Shown piece by piece: positions 16,414 to 25,055 of a stretch of 47,318 nt of DNA. This DNA comes from Thiomicrorhabdus sp041583835 (GTDB lineage Bacteria > Pseudomonadota > Gammaproteobacteria > Thiomicrospirales > Thiomicrospiraceae), in contig NZ_JBFHFC010000017.1 in the NCBI RefSeq assembly GCF_041583835.1, positions 1 through 47,318 of the forward strand, in the 5' to 3' direction. The position numbers and the translations under genes are program-made. Within the stretch, counting starts at the first letter, position 1. Each line of letters opens with the position of its first letter. The notes beneath the pieces were generated by a model, which was not told the DNA's origin, searched no databases, and was given only the letters and a program-made list of their open reading frames with translations.

Positions 16414-17571
16414 ATGTTAAAAAACCTTTCCCCTCTGGCACTAGGGCTGTCCGCAGCCACTTCACTAATGTGCTTATCTCTAACCGCTTCAGCTGAAACG
16501 GAATTCAAACGCGAAATATTTACAGTCGAAAAAGCCATCCCTCCGGGACCCAACGTCTTCGTTAACGAAGCCAGCTGGGACGGCGCAAGTAAGATTCACG
16601 TCTACGGACAAGAAGACCTAAGTTACAAAGGCGAATTAGCCCTTGGACTTACTTCGCAAATCGTCTCCTCAAGCGACGGCAAGCAAGTCTATGCTCTTTC
16701 ACACTATATGAAACGCTACACCTACGGCCCTGTCGAAAGCGCGCTGCAGATTTTTGACGTCGCCACTTTGACGCCAATTAAAGAGATCATTATTCCGAAC
16801 AAAGCGGTACAAGCGATCGGTATGAGCGGCTTGATTGAAAAGAGTGCGGACGATCACTACGTCTACATTCAGAATGCCACTCCGGCAACTTCGGTCACCA
16901 TTGTGGACATCACCAAAGGTGAAGTTCTTCCTGAACTACCGGTTCCAGGATGCTACGGAATCTTCCCTGCGGAGAAAGGCAATAAATTCTCTACCTTGTG
17001 CGGTACGGGAAAAATCAAAACCTTTACCATGAAAAACGGCAAATACAGTTCTGCCGATTCGGAAAAAGTATTTGACGTCGACAATGACGCCTTATACGTT
17101 CACGCGCAACGAGCCAAAGACGGCAAATTGATTTTCACCTCATTCAACGGAAACCTGTATGTGGTGGACGACAGTGGCGAATCGGCAAAACTGCTGGAAA
17201 CCATTGAAGTTGCAAAAGGCGTGGAAGGCAACTGGGCACCGGGCGGATACCAAGTCACAGCCTATAATGCACCGACCGACACTTTATTTATGATCATGCA
17301 CCCCGATGCTTATGAAGGCAGTCATAAAGATGGCTCAAAAGAAATCTGGGCATACAACCTAAAAACCCGCAAACTGGTCAGTCGTTCACCTGCTGAAAAC
17401 CTGGTTGCGATCTCCGTAAACCAGGAAAAAACGCCTACTGTATTCGGTTCCAACGAAGAAGACGAAACAGTTGACGAGTTCACCGTTACCGATCCGGAAA
17501 AGTTTGTCCTTTCGAAAACCGCTTCTGACGATCGTGCCAGCTGGACAACTTTCCTGACGGTGGACAAATGA
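16414..17571 (+). CDS. aauB: aromatic amine (aralkylamine) dehydrogenase, large subunit
   Basis: The heavy subunit (385 residues) of a periplasmic TTQ-dependent amine dehydrogenase, which oxidises primary amines to aldehydes and ammonia. A signal peptide (about 1-28, ending TASA) leads to a seven-bladed beta-propeller. Segments QNATPATSVTIVDITKGE, the paired cysteines in PGCYGIFP and STLCGTG, NWAPGGY and FMIMHPDAYEGSHK agree better with aromatic amine dehydrogenase than with methylamine dehydrogenase. It starts the cluster B-E-D-A and its stop overlaps aauE by four bases (ATGA). Substrate (aromatic amine against methylamine) is inferred from similarity only; mauB is the alternative name. Confidence 0.85.
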   Translation: MLKNLSPLALGLSAATSLMCLSLTASAETEFKREIFTVEKAIPPGPNVFVNEASWDGASKIHVYGQEDLSYKGELALGLTSQIVSSSDGKQVYALSHYMKRYTYGPVESALQIFDVATLTPIKEIIIPNKAVQAIGMSGLIEKSADDHYVYIQNATPATSVTIVDITKGEVLPELPVPGCYGIFPAEKGNKFSTLCGTGKIKTFTMKNGKYSSADSEKVFDVDNDALYVHAQRAKDGKLIFTSFNGNLYVVDDSGESAKLLETIEVAKGVEGNWAPGGYQVTAYNAPTDTLFMIMHPDAYEGSHKDGSKEIWAYNLKTRKLVSRSPAENLVAISVNQEKTPTVFGSNEEDETVDEFTVTDPEKFVLSKTASDDRASWTTFLTVDK

Positions 17572-18098
17572 GCGAAATTATCCCATACCTCAATCTGGCC
17601 TGTCTGGTCTTCATCATCTTATTGATGCTGAAAGCCGCACTGCACAAGGCGTTTGATTTCTTGGAATTTCAGGGATTCGTTGCCGATTACGAACTGATCC
17701 CCGAAAAACTGATCAAACCCTTCTCTGCGGCTCTAGTCGGCCTAGAGTTGGCCTCGGTAGGAATGATGTTGGTGAATTCGTTGCGCGACTACGGACTGAT
17801 GCTGGCGATTGCACTGTTTATTGTGTATGCAATTGCCATCGGTATCAATCTGTTACGCGGCCGTACCAGCATTGAATGCGGTTGCGGTGGTGCGCCACAG
17901 CTATTAGGACCGGTATTGATCTGGAGAAATGCGCTTTTGGTACTTGCAGCGGCATTGCCGTTAGCGGGTATCCCTGAAAACATGAGCGCTCCGGACATAC
18001 TGATCGCAATGGCGGCGGGAATTTTCCTGTGGACACTGTACAGCTTATTCGAACAGACCAATGCCAACCTCATCTTTCTTAAATCAAAAAAAATATAG
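17568..18098 (+). CDS. aauE: MauE/AauE-type membrane protein for amine dehydrogenase maturation
   Basis: An integral membrane protein of 176 residues with four to five hydrophobic helices (about 6-22, 50-70, 75-95, 115-135, 145-160) and the motif SIECGCGG near 102-108. MauE-family proteins are needed, with MauD, to form the six disulfides of the light subunit in the periplasm and to keep that subunit stable. It overlaps aauB by four bases and is followed nine bases later by aauD, so the genes form one operon. The conserved Cys-Gly-Cys supports a thiol-redox role. Confidence 0.85.
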   Translation: MSEIIPYLNLACLVFIILLMLKAALHKAFDFLEFQGFVADYELIPEKLIKPFSAALVGLELASVGMMLVNSLRDYGLMLAIALFIVYAIAIGINLLRGRTSIECGCGGAPQLLGPVLIWRNALLVLAAALPLAGIPENMSAPDILIAMAAGIFLWTLYSLFEQTNANLIFLKSKKI

Positions 18099-18107
18099 GA
18101 TATTTTC

Positions 18108-18698
18108 ATGACAGCTCTTTATTTTGCAGTCTTCTTTTTATTTGCAGCCGTAATCGTCCTCGGGTTTGCGTTTTTTGTTCTTTCAAGACAAATCGGCATT
18201 CTCTTCGAACGCATTGCCCCTATGGGTGCGATGGTGAACGATTCCGGCCCTAAAGTCGGTGACACGACCCCGAGCTTCAGCCTAACAAGCTTGACCGGCG
18301 GCAGCGTCGAAATCGGCACGCAAAATACCAAAGCAAAACTGATCTTCTTCTTATCGCCTACCTGCCCGGTATGTAAAAAAATGCTTCCTATCCTGCGCTC
18401 GGCTAAAGAGAGCGAACAGGAATGGATGGATCTTATCCTGGCCAGCGACGGTGAGGCGGAGAAACATCAGCGCTTTATCGAACATACTAAACTGAACGAT
18501 TTTCCTTACGTTCTGTCGACCGAACTGGGATTGGCCTATCGCGTTTCACGCCTGCCTTTCGCAGTCTTGATCGACGAAAACGGCATCATCCGTTCAAAAG
18601 GCCTGATTAATAGTCGCGAACAGCTGGAGAGCTTGTTTAACGCTCATGACGCCAACATCCCGTCTATTCAAGGCTACCTTGATATGAAACATTCTTAA
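18108..18698 (+). CDS. aauD: MauD/AauD-type thioredoxin-like disulfide protein
   Basis: A membrane-anchored thioredoxin-fold protein of 196 residues. One N-terminal helix (about 3-25) is followed by a periplasmic domain with the active-site motif FLSPTCPVCKKMLP (CxxC near residues 86-89) and a cis-proline loop (RLPFAVLID). With AauE it is expected to make or isomerise the disulfides of the small subunit. It sits between aauE and aauA with a 23-base gap to the latter, as in known mau and aau clusters. Confidence 0.88.
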   Translation: MTALYFAVFFLFAAVIVLGFAFFVLSRQIGILFERIAPMGAMVNDSGPKVGDTTPSFSLTSLTGGSVEIGTQNTKAKLIFFLSPTCPVCKKMLPILRSAKESEQEWMDLILASDGEAEKHQRFIEHTKLNDFPYVLSTELGLAYRVSRLPFAVLIDENGIIRSKGLINSREQLESLFNAHDANIPSIQGYLDMKHS

Positions 18699-18721
18699 AA
18701 AATGAATAAGGAAACTAATGT

Positions 18722-19270
18722 ATGAAGAAATTAATCGACTTGCTGTTCAGCAGCTTAGATAAACGAACCGAAGACATGAGCCGAAAAGTTGCTCAAACCA
18801 GCGGACGCCGTAGCTTTTTAGCGAAGGCCGGAGCCGCAATGTTAGGAACGGCCATGCTTCCGGTACTGCCTTTTGACCGCAACTTTGGAATGGCCTACGC
18901 CGAAGAAGAGGAAAAAGCCGATCCAAACGATCAACACAGCTGCGACTACTGGCGCTACTGTGCAATCGACGGAACGCTTTGTAACGAGTGTGGCGGAACC
19001 TTAACCAGCTGCCCTCCGGGTGCGGAAGCGTCGAAAGTGTCTTGGGTCGGGACTTGTCACAACCCGAATGACGGTAAAGACTATCTGGTTTCGTATAACG
19101 ACTGCTGTGGTAAAGCAATCTGTAACGGTACCGAGTGTGTTATCAGCGAACGTGAACGCCCGGGTTACCGCATGGGTCTGCACAACGACATCAACTGGTG
19201 TATGGCAAACAGCTCGCAAGGTTACCACTGTACCGTTGCCATCTTGGTTGGGATTGCCGAAGGCGCATAA
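18722..19270 (+). CDS. aauA: aromatic amine dehydrogenase, small (TTQ-bearing) subunit
   Basis: The catalytic light subunit, 182 residues. A twin-arginine signal (GRRSFLAKAG, Arg29-Arg30, then a hydrophobic stretch) exports the folded protein. The mature part is very cysteine-rich. Trp108 in SWVGTCHNP and Trp159 in NWCMAN, 51 residues apart as in methylamine dehydrogenase, are the pair that would be crosslinked to tryptophan tryptophylquinone. GKDYLVSYNDCCGK and CDYWRYCAIDG are further family signatures. The start ATG has AAGGAAAC upstream. A hairpin terminator follows at 19341. No TTQ-forming MauG-like gene is present nearby. Confidence 0.92.
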   Translation: MKKLIDLLFSSLDKRTEDMSRKVAQTSGRRSFLAKAGAAMLGTAMLPVLPFDRNFGMAYAEEEEKADPNDQHSCDYWRYCAIDGTLCNECGGTLTSCPPGAEASKVSWVGTCHNPNDGKDYLVSYNDCCGKAICNGTECVISERERPGYRMGLHNDINWCMANSSQGYHCTVAILVGIAEGA

Positions 19271-19340
19271 CCCCCTCCCTCTTTTCACGGCATCATCGGC
19301 GTCTTGCCGGTGATGTCGGAAAGGGCTTCAAACACAGATT

Positions 19341-19370
19341 ACCGATGCGATTACTTTCGCATCGGTTTTA
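19341..19370 (+). terminator. rho-independent terminator after aauA
   Basis: Arms ACCGATGCGA and TCGCATCGGT form a perfect ten-base stem with a six-base loop, followed by TTTTA. It lies between aauA and the cytochrome gene, so the latter may depend on read-through or on its own promoter. Confidence 0.75.
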
Positions 19371-19403
19371 ATCCACAACCAATAGAAAGAGACCATCATC
19401 TAT

Positions 19404-19856
19404 ATGCGTTATAAAACTCCCAAACTACTGAGTTTACTCTTACTAACCTTCAGCCTTAACGCCAATGCCGTCACCTACAATCCGGAAACTAACTACATGC
19501 TACGCTGCTTAGGATGTCACGGCCAAGACGGAACCGGAAGCGAACGCGGCGGAATCCCCAATTTTCAAGACTATGTCGCCTCCTTTTCAACCACCTCCAT
19601 GGGACGACAGTATCTCATGCACGTACCGGGAGTTATCAGCTCCAGCCTGACCGACAGCGAAATTGCCGAAGTCATGAACTACATCATGCGACATTGGGGC
19701 GGAGAATCATTACCGGAAAACTTCAAACCGTTTGATACCGCCGAAGTGTCACAACTTAGAAAAACCGAAATCAAAGACGTTGTCGCTTACCGTCGCCTAG
19801 TCGTCGATGAAATCGAAAAAGCCGGGCTACCCGTCGCTCCTTACCCATGGCCATAA
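19404..19856 (+). CDS. periplasmic c-type cytochrome linked to amine dehydrogenase
   Basis: A 150-residue monohaem cytochrome. The signal peptide ends near residue 22 (NANA), and the haem motif CLGCH follows at about 35-39; methionines in TTSMGRQYLMHVPG could supply the sixth ligand. ELAEVMNYI-like segment (EIAEVMNYIMRHWG) is the usual C-terminal helix of class I cytochromes c. In Alcaligenes faecalis the aau cluster has a small cytochrome-like gene (orf2) at this position. A role in passing electrons from the quinoprotein is likely, but whether it is the direct acceptor is unknown. A terminator separates it from aauA. Confidence 0.8.
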   Translation: MRYKTPKLLSLLLLTFSLNANAVTYNPETNYMLRCLGCHGQDGTGSERGGIPNFQDYVASFSTTSMGRQYLMHVPGVISSSLTDSEIAEVMNYIMRHWGGESLPENFKPFDTAEVSQLRKTEIKDVVAYRRLVVDEIEKAGLPVAPYPWP

Positions 19857-20144
19857 GGCAAACCATCCACAATTAACCGGACACCGCGAACAGAGCACCA
19901 TCATTGCGTCTCTCCGCTTCTTAATCGAACGAGGCTAACGCGGCAAATCATTGTGGACTACGCCCGCACGCCAATTTTTTCATTCAAATTTTCACTGTCT
20001 TTTAATAGCGCTCTTTGATAAGGTAGAATTTAATTGAAACGGCTTACAACCGTATAAAAGACCTCGCCCAAAGGTCTGCCAACAGCTTCTATCGCAACGT
20101 CGCGCGCTGACCACATCCAATACCAAAGACCCATAGGACAATCC

Positions 20145-21284
20145 ATGAACAAAGCGTTAAATGTTCTGCTTGCGCCAGACAGTTTCAAAGGTTCACTCAG
20201 CGCAATTCAGTTTTGCGAGATCGCCACCCAGGTTATTCAGGAAATCCATCCACATTCCAAAGTCATCGCCCGCCCTATGTCGGACGGAGGCGAAGGCTTT
20301 GTTGACAGCTTCGTGTTTGCCGGTCTCGCCGAAAAACAGACCCTATGGGCCTCCAACGCATTAGGCCGCAAAACCAAAGCACAATTCGCCTGGCAGCCGG
20401 AAACCCAAACTGCGATGATTGAAATGGCACAGGCATCCGGATTGCCCGGTATACGCCAAGAAGAACGCAACCCCATGCAAACCCACACCTACGGTACCGG
20501 ACAGATGATTAAATCCGCTATCGATTTGGGCGCTAAAAAAATCATCTTAGGACTGGGAGGCTCCGCCACCAACGACGGCGGTGCCGGTGCACTTCAAGCA
20601 TTGGGAATCCCGCTATTGGATAACAAAGGCAAAGAGATCAATCTAGGCGGCCAAAGTTTAAGACAACTGGCGCAAATCGGGGAAATCCCTTCTTCGCTGC
20701 ATGAAATCGAATGGCAATTGGCTTGCGACGTCACCAATCCATTACTGGGTAAAGACGGTGCCACCGCCATATTCGGACCGCAAAAAGGCGTGACCGAACA
20801 AAACTTTGACGCCTTGGAAAGCGGTTTGTCGAACTGGGCGCAAGTCATTGCCGACAAAACCGGGCGTCAGGCCAAAGACATTCCCGGTGCAGGCGCTGCC
20901 GGAGGCATGGCGGCCGGTTTCATCGGCCTGTTGAATGCCGAAGTCACGCCGGGATTCGACATCCTCAACCAGAACTTAAAAATCGAGTCGTTACTGGAAG
21001 AGCATGCGATCGATTGGATCGTCACCGGCGAAGGACGCATGGACACCCAAACCCGCTTCGGCAAACTGCCGATGCGAATTGCCGAACTTGGACTCAAACA
21101 TAAAGTACCGACCCTTGGCGTCTGCGGCAGCCTTGGGTGTTCGCCGCAAGACTTGCCGGAATTTAGAGCCATTTTCAGCATCATCAATTCGCCGATGCAT
21201 GAAATCGACGCCTTCCAAAAAACACCGCAATTACTAAACGATACACTCACCTCAATCTTCAAACTGATTGATTCGAATCGTTAA
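20145..21284 (+). CDS. glycerate 2-kinase, GarK/GlxK family
   Basis: A cytosolic kinase of 379 residues, the normal family length, that phosphorylates D-glycerate with ATP to a phosphoglycerate. Family motifs are LLAPDSFKGSLSA at the N-terminus, MSDGGEGF (about 45-52), LGLGGSATNDGGAG (about 134-147) and DWIVTGEGRMD (about 290-300). It stands alone after a 288-base gap with GGA-type ribosome binding sequence just before ATG 20145. It would feed glycerate from glyoxylate or photorespiratory-type routes into central metabolism; no neighbouring glyoxylate genes support a particular source here. Confidence 0.92.
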   Translation: MNKALNVLLAPDSFKGSLSAIQFCEIATQVIQEIHPHSKVIARPMSDGGEGFVDSFVFAGLAEKQTLWASNALGRKTKAQFAWQPETQTAMIEMAQASGLPGIRQEERNPMQTHTYGTGQMIKSAIDLGAKKIILGLGGSATNDGGAGALQALGIPLLDNKGKEINLGGQSLRQLAQIGEIPSSLHEIEWQLACDVTNPLLGKDGATAIFGPQKGVTEQNFDALESGLSNWAQVIADKTGRQAKDIPGAGAAGGMAAGFIGLLNAEVTPGFDILNQNLKIESLLEEHAIDWIVTGEGRMDTQTRFGKLPMRIAELGLKHKVPTLGVCGSLGCSPQDLPEFRAIFSIINSPMHEIDAFQKTPQLLNDTLTSIFKLIDSNR

Positions 21285-21314
21285 CTCGATCCATTTTCGT
21301 CAGACTTTTTCTTC

Positions 21315-21341
21315 AAAGCTTCCGTGGGTCGGAAGCTTTAA
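21315..21341 (+). terminator. hairpin after glycerate kinase
   Basis: AAAGCTTCC and GGAAGCTTT form a nine-base stem around a seven-base loop 31 bases after the stop codon. The downstream T-run is poor (AAATT), so termination strength is uncertain. Confidence 0.5.
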
Positions 21342-21554
21342 ATTACGCTGACTGTCTCAAGCAAGCACCGCTTTATTCCTGCGCCATACCGCCCTAACCG
21401 CCCTTTTTCATAAAACTGTTACAAAACACCCGCTTAGCGCCGTTTACGTTCATCAAGCTGTTATACAAGCTTAATAAATGAGTAAAAAACGTTACCTATG
21501 ATGAGTAGCTGACAATTTTATTTCCAGCATTAACGGCATGAAAGGTAAATCACG

Positions 21555-22820
21555 ATGAGCATCAGCCCTACTTCCATCGAACCCAGCAAAACCAAAGACC
21601 TGTTGGACTCGGCAGTTAACAACACTTCGATCCTAAGCCGTAAAGGAATACTGGATCGTTTGTTTACCGCCTGGTTTGACCGTTTGGTATACCCGCAAAT
21701 ATGGGAAGATCCGGAAGTGGACATTCAAGCTTTAAAACTTAACAGCGAATCGCGCATTTTTACCATCTCTTCCGGCGGCTGCAACGTGCTTAACTACCTG
21801 ACCGAAAAACCGGCGTCAATTACGGTAGTCGACCTCAACGAAGCGCACATTGCACTCCTTAAACTCAAGCTGGTCGCAGCCCGGCATCTGCCGGACCAGG
21901 AATCGTTCTTCGACTTTTTCGGTAAAGCCAATCTGCCAAAGAACCTGGATCGCTATCATGCGTACATCCTGCCATATCTCGATGCCAAAACCCGTGAATA
22001 CTGGGAAGGCAAAGCCAATATTTGGGGCAAAAAACGCATCCAAATGTTTTGCGACGGCTTCTATCAGTATGGGCTGCTCGGAAACTTTATCGGATTGATC
22101 CACTGGATCAGCAAACGCATGGGTTACGACATTTCCAAAGTGATGCGCGCACGCACGCAGGAAGAACAACAGACCCTGTTCGATCAGCATGTCGCACCGG
22201 TTTTCGACACCCGTCTAATCAAATTCCTGTGCCATCGCGCCGTCGTCATGTACAGCCTGGGCATTCCCCCTGCTCAGTTCGAAGAGATGAATAAGGAATC
22301 CAAAACGGCACGACAAGGTATGCACGACCTGTTAAAGGAACGCGCCCGCCACTTGGCCTGCGACTTCCCGTTAAAAAACAACTACTTTGCATGGCAAGCG
22401 TTTAACCGCGAATATGACATCGATCAACGCCAAGCGATTCCGCGCTACCTGGAGAAAGAGCGTTTCGATACGTTGCAGTCTGAAACCGTCAAAGTACATG
22501 TACACCACCAATCAATGACCGAGCGCCTGAAGCAGATGCCGGACAACAGCTTGGACTCATACCTGTTTCTGGATGCGCAAGACTGGATGGACGAACAGCA
22601 ACTCGGCGAACTTTGGGAGCAAGTCAACCGTACCGCGATGCCGAATGCCCGAGTGGTCTTCCGTACCGCCGGAACGCATTCGCCGCTTGAGCAGAAACTG
22701 CCTGCCGAACTATTGCGCAACTGGGAAACCAACGAGATTGAAAATCACCATTGGACTCAAAGCGACCGTTCGGGAATTTATGGCGGCGTCTTTCTCTATC
22801 GACACCGCGCGGAGCAATAA
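21555..22820 (+). CDS. btaA: BtaA-like S-adenosylmethionine:diacylglycerol 3-amino-3-carboxypropyltransferase (DUF3419)
   Basis: A 421-residue protein of the BtaA family, which moves the aminocarboxypropyl group of S-adenosylmethionine to diacylglycerol, giving diacylglyceryl-homoserine, the first step to betaine lipids. Signatures: LVYPQIWEDPEVDIQAL (about 53-69), ISSGGCNVLNYL (SAM-binding loop), VVDLNEAHIALLKLKL, and a C-terminal RTAGTHSPLE region. It is followed six bases later by a GNAT-like gene and then by a PlcP-like phosphoesterase, which in marine bacteria supplies diacylglycerol during phosphate shortage. BtaB, the N-methyltransferase that completes the betaine lipid, is not present here. 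Confidence 0.85.
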   Translation: MSISPTSIEPSKTKDLLDSAVNNTSILSRKGILDRLFTAWFDRLVYPQIWEDPEVDIQALKLNSESRIFTISSGGCNVLNYLTEKPASITVVDLNEAHIALLKLKLVAARHLPDQESFFDFFGKANLPKNLDRYHAYILPYLDAKTREYWEGKANIWGKKRIQMFCDGFYQYGLLGNFIGLIHWISKRMGYDISKVMRARTQEEQQTLFDQHVAPVFDTRLIKFLCHRAVVMYSLGIPPAQFEEMNKESKTARQGMHDLLKERARHLACDFPLKNNYFAWQAFNREYDIDQRQAIPRYLEKERFDTLQSETVKVHVHHQSMTERLKQMPDNSLDSYLFLDAQDWMDEQQLGELWEQVNRTAMPNARVVFRTAGTHSPLEQKLPAELLRNWETNEIENHHWTQSDRSGIYGGVFLYRHRAEQ

Positions 22821-22826
22821 ACGTCG

Positions 22827-23954
22827 ATGGAAGCCAATCTTATATCAACCCAGTCTTCGGAAATGGTGTGGTCGCTCACCCACAGGTACGTCATGGGCGT
22901 CAACGCGATGCAGCAGCACTCCACGAAAGCGATTCGCAACGTGCAGACCGAGCTGGAAAGCATCCTGATCGAAAGCTGCGTCATCCCGGTGACCCGCAAT
23001 CAAACCGAATACGATAACAGTTACGTCTGCTCGCCCTATACGGCTTATATCCGCTATGCGAGAGACGAACTGGGTCTGCTCAACAATCGCGGTTTACAAT
23101 GGTTTTTCAAAGGCGTCATCCACGTGGCGGACGGACTCCTGCAGCTCGGAAAAATCAACCAGACGGTTTCCATCAACAATTGGATGTTTTCAACCAATCC
23201 CGTACCAAGCTGGCAGGAAAGCACCGTTCAAGAGATGACTCAAAAACTGGTGTACGCCAACCCTCAGCACAGCTTGTCGATTCGATCGCTGAACTGGGAA
23301 ACCAATGCGGAATTGTTGCAACACCTGCAAGCAAACGATTGGATCCTGCTGCCGGCTCGCCAAGTCTATCTATTCCCGGCAGACGATCCGAGCTGGTGGA
23401 AACGCAATAACGTCAAAAACGATCAACGCCTGTTAAGGAAAACGCAGCTGACCCTGCTGGAACCTAATCAGCATCGCAGTGCGGATTTCATTGAAATCGA
23501 ACGTTGTTTCAACCAACTGTTCATTGAAAAACACTCTGCTTACAATCCTCAATTCACGGCGGAGTACTTTGAATTTTTGCATCTTCACCGTCTGGTGGAG
23601 TTTTTCAGTTTCCGAGATGAGAGCGGACGTATCGTCGCCAGTATCGGTCTGTTTACCCAACACGACATCATTACCGCACCGATCGTCGGTTACGACACCC
23701 AGCTACCAAAATCGCTCGGTCTTTATCGACTGTTGATGGCCGTATTGCTCAAACAGACGCACGAACGCAAACAAACCCTAAACCTAAGTTCCGGCGCCGG
23801 ACATTTTAAACGCCAGCGCGGCGGCACTCCGGTGATCGAATATACCGCGCTTTACGTCAAGCATTTGCCGTGCAGCCAACGCTTCATCCAAACAATGTTT
23901 GCAAAACTACTGAACCGATATGCCCCAGGCTTATTGCAAAAGCATGAGCTTTAA
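22827..23954 (+). CDS. GNAT-like acyltransferase in lipid cluster
   Basis: A 375-residue protein without signal or membrane segments. The C-terminal half (about 200-345) looks like a GNAT/FemAB-type acyltransferase: FIEIERCFNQLF, FFSFRDESGRIVASIGLF, SLGLYRLLMAVLL and the LNLSSGAGHFKRQRGG loop that would bind acyl-CoA. The N-terminal half is not recognised. It sits between btaA and the PlcP-like gene in one unit. An obvious idea is that it modifies the amino group of the BtaA product or another lipid head group; this is inference, and the substrate is unknown. Confidence 0.65.
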   Translation: MEANLISTQSSEMVWSLTHRYVMGVNAMQQHSTKAIRNVQTELESILIESCVIPVTRNQTEYDNSYVCSPYTAYIRYARDELGLLNNRGLQWFFKGVIHVADGLLQLGKINQTVSINNWMFSTNPVPSWQESTVQEMTQKLVYANPQHSLSIRSLNWETNAELLQHLQANDWILLPARQVYLFPADDPSWWKRNNVKNDQRLLRKTQLTLLEPNQHRSADFIEIERCFNQLFIEKHSAYNPQFTAEYFEFLHLHRLVEFFSFRDESGRIVASIGLFTQHDIITAPIVGYDTQLPKSLGLYRLLMAVLLKQTHERKQTLNLSSGAGHFKRQRGGTPVIEYTALYVKHLPCSQRFIQTMFAKLLNRYAPGLLQKHEL

Positions 23955-23983
23955 CCCAAATTTTGATCGCTTTGAGAGAAACA

Positions 23984-24895
23984 ATGACTGCTAATACCCC
24001 GAACTGGATGCAACTGCAAACCGCCGAGATTCTAAACAGCCTGCCGGACGACAGTGACGATGCGAGCCGCGACACCTCCTCGGGTTCCCAAAAACCGAAG
24101 CGCTATCGCACCATCTGGATTTCCGATACTCACCTCGGCTCAAAAGGTTGCAAAGCGAACTTTCTAAGCGAATTTCTCAAGCAAAACGATTGCGATACCC
24201 TAATCATGGTTGGTGACATCATCGACGGCTGGAAAATGAGCAAACGCGTTTTCTGGCCGCAAGAGCACACCAACGTCATCCGCCGCATACTGACACGTGC
24301 CAAACGCGGCACCAAGGTCATCTACATCACCGGAAACCACGATGACATGCTACGCCGCTACTCGGGCATTCAGTTCGGAAACATCGACCTGCTCGACGAA
24401 TATGTTCATACCACCGCCGACGGCCGTAAAATCTGGTGTATCCACGGCGACCAATTTGACGGCGTTGTTCAGTGTCACCGCTGGATCGCACTGTTCGGTG
24501 ACTTCTTGTACGAAAGCATGTTGCACGTTAACCGCTGGTTCAACCAGGCACGCCACCGTCTTGGATTCGGTTACTGGTCTTTGTCGGCCTACCTCAAAGC
24601 CAGAGTCAAACGCGCGGTCAACTTCATTTCCGATTTTGAAAATGCCGTCGCCAAAGAGGCACAGCACAAAAACATGGACGGCGTCATTTGCGGTCACATC
24701 CACCATGCAGAAATCCGTCAGATCAGCCCGGAGATCACCTACTACAACTGCGGCGACTGGGTTGAGTCCTGCACCGCATTGGTGGAAGATTTCGAGGGCA
24801 ACATCACGCTGATCAATTGGGTCAAACTCGATCACAATACCAGCACCGAAACGATTCAAGACGGCGCCGTCGCAGAGATTGAAAGCGTCAAATAA
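23984..24895 (+). CDS. plcP: PlcP-like phospholipase C / metallophosphoesterase
   Basis: A 303-residue calcineurin-like phosphoesterase, often annotated as UDP-2,3-diacylglucosamine diphosphatase. Metal ligands are visible in order: WISDTHLG (Asp48, His50), MVGDIIDGW, GNHDD, and CGHIHHAEI; the tail YYNCGDWVESCTALVED is very close to PlcP, the enzyme that removes phosphorylated heads from phospholipids during phosphate limitation. I chose ATG 23984, preceded by GAGAG, over the open TTG 23963. It follows btaA and the GNAT-like gene, which fits release of diacylglycerol for BtaA. LpxH activity in lipid A synthesis is a less likely alternative. Confidence 0.8.
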   Translation: MTANTPNWMQLQTAEILNSLPDDSDDASRDTSSGSQKPKRYRTIWISDTHLGSKGCKANFLSEFLKQNDCDTLIMVGDIIDGWKMSKRVFWPQEHTNVIRRILTRAKRGTKVIYITGNHDDMLRRYSGIQFGNIDLLDEYVHTTADGRKIWCIHGDQFDGVVQCHRWIALFGDFLYESMLHVNRWFNQARHRLGFGYWSLSAYLKARVKRAVNFISDFENAVAKEAQHKNMDGVICGHIHHAEIRQISPEITYYNCGDWVESCTALVEDFEGNITLINWVKLDHNTSTETIQDGAVAEIESVK

Positions 24896-25055
24896 ATCTC
24901 CGGTTACGCGCCGGTTTAGGTAGGTAACCGAACCCATTCGAGCAAAAACGTTGACGGAAAAACCAACCTGCCGGTTGATTTTCCACATTTGCTCAACCAA
25001 GCCATCTAGCAACTGGTAAAATAAGCCTTTTTAAAATACAAATATAAAGATATCC

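Noticed and set aside
24350..25012. 220-codon minus-strand frame over the PlcP-like gene
   Set aside because: The plus strand carries all metal-binding motifs of the phosphoesterase; the minus frame is a shadow with no recognisable domain.
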